A DNA stretch of 64,000 nucleotides from Actinoallomurus spadix (GTDB lineage: Bacteria > Actinomycetota > Actinomycetes > Streptosporangiales > Streptosporangiaceae). The stretch's first letter is position 1, and the number at the start of each line of letters is the position of its first letter. A model generated the notes under the pieces. It did no database searches, had not been told where the DNA came from, and was given only the letters and a program-made list of their open reading frames with translations. Positions 49,203 through 56,491 of this stretch are shown one piece after another. Made by a program: the position numbers and the translations under genes. The stretch is from the NCBI RefSeq assembly GCF_024055725.1, contig NZ_JAMXMX010000008.1:297111-361110 (forward strand), given 5' to 3'.

Positions 49203-50918
49203 TCAGCGGCCCACGGCGTGCAGGGCGTCGACGACGCCGCTGCCGAAGAAGCCGTTGTGACCGGCCGGCCCCTCACAGGTGTGCGTGGCGGTCACCTTCT
49301 GGTACGTGCCGTCCGCCTGCAGGACGTAGCGCGTGTACGTGAAGGCGGCCGGTGACGGGCACGGCTGCTTCGTGGCCGTCCCCCGCATGACCCGCTGGAC
49401 GACGTCCGGGGACAGCGTCAGGCCGCCGTGCCTCGGGTCACGGTGCCCGTACCGGCTCACGATCAGCGCCGCGACGCCGGTGGCGTGCGGCGACGCCATC
49501 GACGTGCCCTGGAGGTACTGGTAGTACGCGCAGGTCGTGCCCTTGCAGTCGCGGACGACGTACGGGACGTTCGGCGTGCCGTCGGCGTTCAGCTCACCGC
49601 GGGCGCGGGCCAGCGACTCGGGGTAGGCCGCGAGGATGCCCTTCGTGACGTCGCGCTTGCCGTCGGCGGTGTCGTACACGTCCCCACCCGGCGCGGCGAC
49701 GTCCACGTACCCGTTGCCGTAGTCGGAGTAGTACGCCTTACGGCCACTGACACCGACCGACGAGACCGCGATGACGTTCTGGCCCTCGCTCGGCTCGGAG
49801 ACGCAGCTCGGCGGGATCGTGCGGGTGTACGGAGCCTCGCCGGGCGTGGCCACGTAGTCCGGGCTGGAGTCGTCGACGATCGTCTTGGTGTAGTCGGTCG
49901 CGCCGTTGCCCGCCGCCGACACCATCGTGACGCCGTGCCGGTGGGCGTACGCCAGGGCCCGCTCGGTCGCCTTGATCACCGTACGCTGCTCGGCCTGGTA
50001 CTCCGGCGTGTCGGCCGGGTTGTCCGGGCAGTTGAACAGCCACGGATCCGTGTAGAAGCTCATGTTGACCACGTCGATGCCGGCGTCCGCGGCGTACGTG
50101 ATCGCGTCCACGACCGGCTGCAGGAAGAAGAAGCCCGAGTCCTGCCCGGCCCGTACGTTGACGAGCGTGACGTTCGGGGCGACGCCCGCCATGCCGAGCC
50201 CGTTGAGCGGAGAGGCGATCGTCGAGGCGACGTGCGTGCCGTGCTCGTTGTCGTCCTCGTCGACCGGGTCCACGCAGGAGGGGTGCTCGCAGGGCCCGTC
50301 GACCTCGGCGCCGTTCGCGTCGGCCGGGATGTCCTTGGTGAAGTTACGGCTCAGCCTCCGGTCGAAGTTCGCCCGGATGTCGGGGTGGTTCCCGTCGATG
50401 CCGGTGTCGATGACCCCGACGAGCACCCGCCGGTCGCCCGGCTCCACCTTGTACGAGCCGTCGGCGGTCGCGTGGATCCGCTGCATGTCCCACTGACCGC
50501 CGGCGAGGGGGTCGCCCTTGACCTTCGGCCCGTGACCACGGCTCCCGCCGTCGCGGCCCTCCTTCTCGACCGCGATGTTCTTGTCGGCCGCCCGGCGCGT
50601 GATCTTCGGCGCCTCGCCGATCGCCCGGTCCCGCGCGACGCCCTCGACGGCGGCCAGCCGCCGGGCGTCGACGCCGAACGCACCGCGCGTCGAACGGACC
50701 GTGGCCAGCCCCACGGCGGTGTTCTCCCGGACGATGGTGCCGCCCGCGGCCTTGATCGCCGCGTGCGCCTGCTCGGGAGAGACGCCGTCCCTGTAGAGCA
50801 CGACGTACTCCGCGGCCTTCCCGTCGGCCGAGGTCGTCGATGAGGGCCCCGCCTGAGCGGGAACCGCGAGCGCCGCTGTGACAGCGACGCAGGCGGCCAA
50901 AACGATGGCGCGCCGCAC
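49203..50918 (-). CDS. Secreted S8 family serine peptidase (subtilase)
   Basis: 571 aa with signal peptide (to about residue 23, A-Q-A), an inhibitor I9-like prodomain (Y-V-V-L-Y-R-D-G-V, residues about 35-110) and a subtilisin domain. The triad is D in G-V-I-D-T-G-I-D, H in E-H-G-T-H-V-A-S and S in G-T-S-M-A-S-P-H-A-T-G. A Cys-containing insertion (P-C-E-H-P-S-C) precedes the His. No C-terminal binding domain. Expected to be an exported, self-processed protease. Confidence 0.94.
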   Translation of the reverse strand: MRRAIVLAACVAVTAALAVPAQAGPSSTTSADGKAAEYVVLYRDGVSPEQAHAAIKAAGGTIVRENTAVGLATVRSTRGAFGVDARRLAAVEGVARDRAIGEAPKITRRAADKNIAVEKEGRDGGSRGHGPKVKGDPLAGGQWDMQRIHATADGSYKVEPGDRRVLVGVIDTGIDGNHPDIRANFDRRLSRNFTKDIPADANGAEVDGPCEHPSCVDPVDEDDNEHGTHVASTIASPLNGLGMAGVAPNVTLVNVRAGQDSGFFFLQPVVDAITYAADAGIDVVNMSFYTDPWLFNCPDNPADTPEYQAEQRTVIKATERALAYAHRHGVTMVSAAGNGATDYTKTIVDDSSPDYVATPGEAPYTRTIPPSCVSEPSEGQNVIAVSSVGVSGRKAYYSDYGNGYVDVAAPGGDVYDTADGKRDVTKGILAAYPESLARARGELNADGTPNVPYVVRDCKGTTCAYYQYLQGTSMASPHATGVAALIVSRYGHRDPRHGGLTLSPDVVQRVMRGTATKQPCPSPAAFTYTRYVLQADGTYQKVTATHTCEGPAGHNGFFGSGVVDALHAVGR

Positions 50919-51182
50919 TGCACACCTCCACTGATGTCAACCGGACGCCGGTAAAGAACCGGCAATGGAGGCATCAGAACGGTTGCGTGCGTGATTAGTC
51001 CAGTGCTGTGGCACCTGAGACGCATGGCCGCTTATGGCCAGCGCCGCGCCGTTCCGCGCTCCGGACCGGCGCGATCGGACCGGTGTGACGCAGTCGGACC
51101 GGTGTGGCGTGATCGGACCGCGCGGCCGACGGAAGCGGCCGGCCCGGCGCGCCGAGGTGTGACAAGAGAAACATTGGGAATG

Positions 51183-51209
51183 TACTTTCCAGAACGGAAA
51201 GTATTTTCC
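51183..51209. promoter_or_regulatory. Overlapping palindromes upstream of the membrane/regulator pair
   Basis: TACTTTCC-AGAAC-GGAAAGTA (51183-51203, perfect 8-bp arms) shares its right arm with GGAAA-GTAT-TTTCC (51196-51209). They lie 19-45 bp above the ATG at 51228, so they are a good operator for the wHTH protein in this operon. The rest of 50919-51182 shows CGGACCGGTGTG-like repeats (near 51060-51110) and no gene. Confidence 0.7.
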
Positions 51210-51227
51210 AGACAAGGGAGATCCGTC

Positions 51228-51692
51228 ATGAACGCTACGCCGCAGAGTCTGGACCAGCTCCGCCGGCAGCGCGCCACGCTGGCCGAGCGGATCCGGTTGC
51301 CCTGGTGGTACCTGACAGTGGGTGCGGTGATGGCGGCGGCGGTGATGGCCGTCCCGTTCCTGTCGAAGTACGTCTCACCCGTGGTGAGTCAGTGGGTGGC
51401 GCTCGTGCCCGTGGTCGTGATGATCGGCCTTGATCGACTCTGGGCCCGCACGAGCGGCGTAAGGCTCCCCTACCGGCTGGCACGCTACCCCTCGGTCCGG
51501 CCGATCGGGCTGGTCACGGTCGCGATAGCGTTCGCGGGGTACGTCACGGAGCGCCTGCTCCTCGATCATGGCCAGACGGCACTCGCGGTCGTCGTGGTCG
51601 TCATCATGGCGGCCGTGACCGTGGGCATCCTCATCCGCCGGACCACCGCGATCCGGAACGACATCACCGAAGGGCGGACGACCTCACGATGA
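51228..51692 (+). CDS. Four-helix membrane protein, unknown
   Basis: 154 aa with four hydrophobic helices in two pairs (V-G-A-V-M-A-A-A-V-M-A-V-P, V-A-L-V-P-V-V-V-M-I-G-L, then R-P-I-G-L-V-T-V-A-I-A-F-A-G-Y, A-V-V-V-V-V-I-M-A-A-V). It is coupled to the next gene by an ATGA overlap. Similar membrane/wHTH pairs recur in actinobacteria, and the membrane partner may be sensed or regulated. Function unknown. Confidence 0.8.
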   Translation: MNATPQSLDQLRRQRATLAERIRLPWWYLTVGAVMAAAVMAVPFLSKYVSPVVSQWVALVPVVVMIGLDRLWARTSGVRLPYRLARYPSVRPIGLVTVAIAFAGYVTERLLLDHGQTALAVVVVVIMAAVTVGILIRRTTAIRNDITEGRTTSR

Positions 51693-52093
51693 ATCGCCCT
51701 GAGGGCCGCGGACGGCCGGACGAGCTCATCCACCCCCTGACCCGGTTGTCGATCTGCGGATTGCTCGCCGCCGGCGCGGAGTGGGTTGAGTTCTCGGTCG
51801 TTCGCGACACGGTAGGGGTCAGCGATTCGGTCTTGTCCAAACACTCCCGCGTGCTCGAAGACGCCGGCTACCTGGAGGTACGCAAGGGCGCGGTCGGGCG
51901 CCGCCCACGAACCTGGTTCCGGCTCACTCCCCAGGGCCGTACCGCCTTCGCCGACCACCTCGCCTGGCTCCAGAACCTCGCCCAGGCCCCCGCCCAGCCC
52001 ACGCCCGACCAGCCCACGCCCGACCAGTCCGCGCCGCCCCTGCCCCGCAGGAGGCGTAACCCCGCAGGAGGCATAGCCCCGCAGGAGGGGTAG
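51689..52093 (+). CDS. Winged-helix transcriptional regulator (MarR/PadR-like, HTH_27)
   Basis: 134 aa. H-P-L-T-R-L-S-I-C-G-L-L-A-A-G opens the wHTH, V-S-D-S-V-L-S-K-H-S-R-V-L-E-D-A-G-Y-L-E-V is the recognition helix, and R-R-P-R-T-W-F-R-L-T-P-Q-G-R is the wing. The tail is a Pro/Gln-rich repeat (P-T-P-D-Q). The upstream double palindrome is its likely site. Confidence 0.85.
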   Translation: MNRPEGRGRPDELIHPLTRLSICGLLAAGAEWVEFSVVRDTVGVSDSVLSKHSRVLEDAGYLEVRKGAVGRRPRTWFRLTPQGRTAFADHLAWLQNLAQAPAQPTPDQPTPDQSAPPLPRRRRNPAGGIAPQEG

Positions 52094-52127
52094 CCGCGGC
52101 GGGCGAGCCGCGTCCGGGGCGGCGTGG

Positions 52128-53282
52128 TCAGCCGGTACGCAAGGCCATGGCCATGGCCTCGACCGCGAGCTGGGGATTGACGTTCGCCCCCAGGCGCTCC
52201 CGGCACACCATGATGGCCTCCAGGCGGCGCAGCGTGGCCTCCGGCGGCCCGGACACCGACCGCAGCTCCCGCTCCCGGTCGGCGTTGACCAGGTCGACTC
52301 CGGCGCCGAGCTGCACGACGAGCAGGTCCCGGTAGTACGAGGCCAGGTCGAGGAGCGCGCGATCGAGGGCATCGCGCTTCATCCGGGTCGTCCGGGACTT
52401 CTGGCGGTCTTCCAGCTCCTTCAGGGCGCCCGCCGTGCCGCGCGGCATGCGGCCCTTCGCGCTCTCGCCGAGCGCCTGGCGCATCGCAGCGGTCTCCTCG
52501 GCGTCGAGACTCGCTCCGAGTTCCTTGGCCTCCGCCTCGGCGGCCTTCACGAGCGCCTCGGCGGCCTCGACGGCGGGCCCGACCCCGCTCAGCCTCCCGG
52601 GTACGGCCAGCACCTCGGCCCGGCGGCGGCGCGCCTGCTCGTCGGTGGCCAGGCGCTTCGCCCGGCCGACGTGCCCCTGCGCCGCCCGGGCCGCCGCGGC
52701 CGCGACGTCCGGGTCGATCCCCTCCCGGAGCACGAGGACCTCGGCGACCGCCCGCGCGGGCGGCGTCCGCAGCGTAACGAGCCGGCAGCGGGACCGGATC
52801 GTCACGACCAGGTCGTCCGGCGACGGCGCGCACAGCAGCCAGACCGTACGGGCCGGGGGCTCCTCGATAGCTTTGAGCAGCGCGTTCGCTGCCTGCTCGG
52901 TGGACCGGTCGGCGTCCTCGAACAGCACGATCCGCCACCGCCCGCCGGTCGGTGAGGAGGCGGCCCGCAGCACCAGCTCCCGGGTCTCCCGGACGCCGTA
53001 CGACAGGCCGGCGGGACGGACGACCTCGACGTCGGCGTGGCTGCCGGACAGCACCTGGTGGCAGGACGCACAGTGCCCGCATCCCTGGTCGGGACACAGC
53101 AGCGCGGCGGCGAACGCCCGCGCGGCGACGGAGCGGCCCGATCCGGGCGGTCCCGTGAACAGCCACGCGTGTGTCATGCCACCGCCGCCCGTGCCCGCCA
53201 GGGCCTCGGCTCCGGCGGCCGCGGCGGCGCGCAGCTGCTCGATCACGGGCTCCTGCCCGACCAGCTCGTCGTACACCGTCAC
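52128..53282 (-). CDS. holB: DNA polymerase III subunit delta'
   Basis: 384 aa from GTG 53282, with GGAGGAG before it. The P-loop is G-P-P-G-S-G-R-S, with Arg in place of Lys, as suits a non-hydrolysing delta' subunit. A zinc module C-x5-C-x2-C-x2-C (CPDQGCGHCASC) follows. E-E-P-P-A-R-T-V-W-L-L and R-C-R-L-V-T are the SRC-like region. Part of the clamp loader that opens the sliding clamp at the fork. It adjoins tmk and topA as in many actinobacteria. Confidence 0.94.
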   Translation of the reverse strand: MTVYDELVGQEPVIEQLRAAAAAGAEALAGTGGGGMTHAWLFTGPPGSGRSVAARAFAAALLCPDQGCGHCASCHQVLSGSHADVEVVRPAGLSYGVRETRELVLRAASSPTGGRWRIVLFEDADRSTEQAANALLKAIEEPPARTVWLLCAPSPDDLVVTIRSRCRLVTLRTPPARAVAEVLVLREGIDPDVAAAAARAAQGHVGRAKRLATDEQARRRRAEVLAVPGRLSGVGPAVEAAEALVKAAEAEAKELGASLDAEETAAMRQALGESAKGRMPRGTAGALKELEDRQKSRTTRMKRDALDRALLDLASYYRDLLVVQLGAGVDLVNADRERELRSVSGPPEATLRRLEAIMVCRERLGANVNPQLAVEAMAMALRTG

Positions 53283-53461
53283 GCGTCGATCTCCTCCAGC
53301 CATCAGGCGCATTTCGATGCTAGAGCCTGCCGAGAACGCTCGCGCCCAAGCCGCCCGACTCGGTGCCACAACGAGAACCGGCCGACGGAGGCGGATTTCA
53401 GCCCGCCCTCCACCGGCCGACCAACGGAGTGGGAGCCATCGTTTTCAGTTGCGAGCGGATG

Positions 53462-53475
53462 ATACGAAATCGTAT
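53462..53475. promoter_or_regulatory. MarR operator candidate
   Basis: ATACGA-AA-TCGTAT is a perfect palindrome, 12 bp before the MarR GTG. A weaker copy, TCCGAAATCGTG, follows 15 bp on and covers the start codon itself (53478-53489). Confidence 0.65.
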
Positions 53476-53486
53476 AGTCCGAAATC

Positions 53487-53918
53487 GTGAATTCCGAGAC
53501 CGTGTCATCTGAGTGGTCGGCTCTGCTCGCGTTGCAGCGGGCCACCCACGCCACCCTGCAAGTGCTCTCCGCGGAGCTCGTCGACCTGGACCTGACCGCC
53601 TCCGAGATCAACGCGCTGGCGAACCTCGCCGACGGCCGAGGCCGGACCGTGTCCGAACTCGGCGCGGACGTGGGCAGCCGCCCCACCACCCTGACCAGCG
53701 TGCTGGACCGCCTGGAACGACGCGGTCACATCACCCGCGGCACCCGCCCCGGAGACCGCCGGGCGGTCCTCATCGAACTCACCTCGTCCGGGCAGGTCGC
53801 CGCCGCCATGATCCGGCAGGCCATCGCCGACCTGGAGCGCCGTGCGCTCGGCGGCCTGCCGGACGACGCGGTCGCCCACCTGCGCGCTGCCCTGCAAGCC
53901 CTGACGGAGGTCTCCTGA
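53487..53918 (+). CDS. MarR-family regulator
   Basis: 143 aa. L-T-A-S-E-I-N-A-L-A-N-L-A-D-G, T-V-S-E-L-G-A-D-V-G-S-R-P-T-T-L-T-S-V-L-D-R-L-E-R-R-G and R-G-D-R-R-A-V-L form the winged HTH. It probably represses itself and the overlapping next gene through the palindrome upstream. Ligand unknown. Confidence 0.92.
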   Translation: MNSETVSSEWSALLALQRATHATLQVLSAELVDLDLTASEINALANLADGRGRTVSELGADVGSRPTTLTSVLDRLERRGHITRGTRPGDRRAVLIELTSSGQVAAAMIRQAIADLERRALGGLPDDAVAHLRAALQALTEVS

Positions 53919-54379
53919 TGACCACGCGCCCCTCCGGCGAGCACGTCGGCGGCTCTGACTTCGACGCGTTGATGGCCGAGGTGATGGCGACCGCCGAGCG
54001 GTTCGGCCACCGGGAACACGTCCACCTGACGTGGCTGGCCGTTCGACGGGTCGGCGTTCCCGCGGCGATCGGCCTGGTCAGCGACGGCATCCAGCGCACC
54101 GCCCGCTATGCGAATGTGCCCCAGAAGTACCACGCGACCATGAGCCGGGCCTGGGTCGAACTGGTCGGTCACCACGCGGCCGAGCGCGGCGAAGACGACT
54201 TCACCGCGTTCGCCGACCACCACCCCGCCCTGCTCGACAAGCGCCTGCTGACCCGCTTCTACCACCCGGCGACGCTGGCCTCCGCGCAGGCCAGGACGGG
54301 CTGGGTCGAACCCGACCGTGCCCCGTTCCCGTGGCAGGACACGGGCCGGCGGGAACCCCAGGACGAAGGGGCACGCTGA
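53918..54379 (+). CDS. Hypothetical protein coupled to MarR
   Basis: 153 aa. H-R-E-H-V-H-L-T-W-L-A-V-R-R, Y-H-A-T-M-S-R-A-W and D-K-R-L-L-T-R-F-Y-H-P give a His-rich helical protein. I do not know the family name; such proteins are widespread in actinobacteria. The start overlaps the MarR stop, so the pair is one transcript. A metal or cofactor role is only a guess from His content. Confidence 0.75.
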   Translation: MTTRPSGEHVGGSDFDALMAEVMATAERFGHREHVHLTWLAVRRVGVPAAIGLVSDGIQRTARYANVPQKYHATMSRAWVELVGHHAAERGEDDFTAFADHHPALLDKRLLTRFYHPATLASAQARTGWVEPDRAPFPWQDTGRREPQDEGAR

Positions 54380-54446
54380 CCATGATCGGGCAGGGGTCGC
54401 CGCACGAGTTCGGCGCCCCGCTTCGCCGGTGGCCGACGGGGCGGAG

Positions 54447-56465
54447 TCAGTCGCTGATGACCGGCATCGTGCTGGTGACGGCCTCGGCGGTGGCCGGGAC
54501 GGGGTCCGGGAGGAGGGCACGGACCCGGTCGCGGATCTGCCGGACGATGTCCTCCTGCGGCTGCGTGGCGTCGACCACCAGGTAGCGGTGCGGCTCGGCC
54601 TCGGCGAGGGCGCGGAACCCGCGGCGTACGCGCTCGTGGAACTCGCGCGGCTCGGACTCGATCCGGTCGGCAGGGGAGGCGAACCGGCCCAGCCCGACGT
54701 CGGACGGCACGTCCAGGACGATGGTCAGGTCGGGGGTGAGCCCGCCGGTGGCCCAGCGGTTCACCTCGGCGATCTCCTTGACCTTCAGCTCACGGCCGGC
54801 GCCCTGGTAGGCGAGCGAGGAGTCGACGTACCGGTCGGTGACGACGATCGCGCCGCGGTCCAGCGCGGGCCGGATGACCTCGGCGACGTGCTGGGCCCGG
54901 TCCGCGGCGTACAGGAGGGTCTCGGCGCGGGCGGCCAGGCCGGTGGTCTCCTTGTCGAGCAGCAGCGCGCGGAGCCGCATGCCGATCTTGGTGGAGCCGG
55001 GCTCGCGGGTGGTGACGACGTCGAAGCCCTGGTCACGGAGCCAGATGGCCAGGAGCCGGGACTGGGTGGTCTTTCCGGCGCCCTCGCCGCCCTCGAAGGC
55101 GAGGAACACGCCGCGTTCGCCGCTCTTCGGCTCCTCCGGGACGTACTCCTCGCCGCGCAGCGCGGCGAGGAGGTCGCGGGACAGCGGGATGCCCTTGCGG
55201 TCGTCCATCTGCCGGTAGGCGAGGAGGCCGACGATGACGGCGACCAGGGCGGCGAGCAGCAGCACGGCGTTCGGGCCGTCGAAGTGGTAGACGCCGTCGC
55301 CGACCTTGATCCGGTGCTCGCCGACCGCGCCGGCGATGAACGGCACGGCGGCGACCGTGAGCAGGAGCACGACCCGGACCAGCGACTGCAGGAACGCCCA
55401 CGTACGGCCGCGGAGGCTGTCCTCGACCTCCAGGCCGACCAGGGTGTAGCCGACCACCCAGGCGACGCCGGCGCCCGCCCCGAGCAGCGCGGTCAGCAGG
55501 GCCACCATGACGAGGTTCTCGATGACGGCGATCAGCACGAGGGCGACGCCGGCGCCGATGATGGCCAGGCCGAACAGCCGGCGGCGGCTGAAGTCCTTCA
55601 GGATGCGGGGGGCCAGGAACATCCCGACCGCCATGCCCACGAACACCATGCCGAAGACGACACCGTACGCGGCGTCGCCGCCGCCCAGGGCCTTGACGTA
55701 GACCTTGGCGATGCCGATCACGGCGCCGCCGGCGGCGAACGCGCCGACGATCCCGACGGTGAGACCGCGCACCATCCGCGTCGAGCCGACGAACCGCCAG
55801 CCGGCGAGGATCTGCTTGAGGATCGACGGGACCGAGACCTTGCCGTCCTGCCGGGGGATCTCGTGCAGCGAGAAGATCGTGATCGCGGAGATCAGGAACG
55901 TCACGGCGTTGAAGTACAGCGCGAGGTTCGCCTGCTGCCGGTGCGTCGAGAAGACCACCCCGGAGATCAGCGCGAGCACCGAGAACGTCGCCGCCGCCAC
56001 CGGCGCCGAACCGTACGTCGAGATCAGGCTGACCTGGTTGGCCCGCTCCAGCCGGTCCTTGGGCACCAGGTTCGGGACCGTGGCCTCCTTGGCCGGGATC
56101 CAGAACAGCGTCACGACCTCGACCAGGAACGTCGCGACGTAGAGCCAGTCGAGCCGGCCGACGATCGGGATCGACAGGAACAGGCTGAACCGCAGGATGT
56201 CCGCGATCACCATCGTGGTACGGCGGTCGAAGCGGTCGGCCACCGCGCCGGCCAGCGGTCCGAACACGAGCGCCGGCAGCAGCTTGACGACGAGCACGCC
56301 GCCGATCGCGTAGTTCTCCGCCGACCCCTTGGTCAGCGAGCCGGCCAGCGCGGTCAGCGCCAGGATGCTGAGCCAATCGCCGAAACTCGACAACGACAGG
56401 GCGATCCAGAGCCGACGAAACGGCTTGATCGACAGCACGCCGGAAGAGCTGCCCGTTCTGGTCAT
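54447..56465 (-). CDS. tmk: Fusion of MFS-type membrane domain with thymidylate kinase
   Basis: 672 aa. Residues about 10-440 are a 12-helix MFS-like domain (W-I-A-L-S-L-S-S-F-G-D-W-L-S, D-R-F-D-R-R-T-T loop motif). Residues about 455-660 are a complete dTMP kinase: F-E-G-G-E-G-A-G-K-T-T-Q, T-R-E-P-G-S-T, V-T-D-R-Y-V-D-S-S-L-A-Y-Q-G and D-V-P-S-D-V-G-L. It makes dTDP for DNA synthesis. The fused membrane part is known in actinobacteria but its cargo is not. It is the sole tmk in view and lies between holB and topA. Confidence 0.93.
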   Translation of the reverse strand: MTRTGSSSGVLSIKPFRRLWIALSLSSFGDWLSILALTALAGSLTKGSAENYAIGGVLVVKLLPALVFGPLAGAVADRFDRRTTMVIADILRFSLFLSIPIVGRLDWLYVATFLVEVVTLFWIPAKEATVPNLVPKDRLERANQVSLISTYGSAPVAAATFSVLALISGVVFSTHRQQANLALYFNAVTFLISAITIFSLHEIPRQDGKVSVPSILKQILAGWRFVGSTRMVRGLTVGIVGAFAAGGAVIGIAKVYVKALGGGDAAYGVVFGMVFVGMAVGMFLAPRILKDFSRRRLFGLAIIGAGVALVLIAVIENLVMVALLTALLGAGAGVAWVVGYTLVGLEVEDSLRGRTWAFLQSLVRVVLLLTVAAVPFIAGAVGEHRIKVGDGVYHFDGPNAVLLLAALVAVIVGLLAYRQMDDRKGIPLSRDLLAALRGEEYVPEEPKSGERGVFLAFEGGEGAGKTTQSRLLAIWLRDQGFDVVTTREPGSTKIGMRLRALLLDKETTGLAARAETLLYAADRAQHVAEVIRPALDRGAIVVTDRYVDSSLAYQGAGRELKVKEIAEVNRWATGGLTPDLTIVLDVPSDVGLGRFASPADRIESEPREFHERVRRGFRALAEAEPHRYLVVDATQPQEDIVRQIRDRVRALLPDPVPATAEAVTSTMPVISD

Positions 56466-56491
56466 TGTGTCAGCGTATCCACCTGAGAGCG

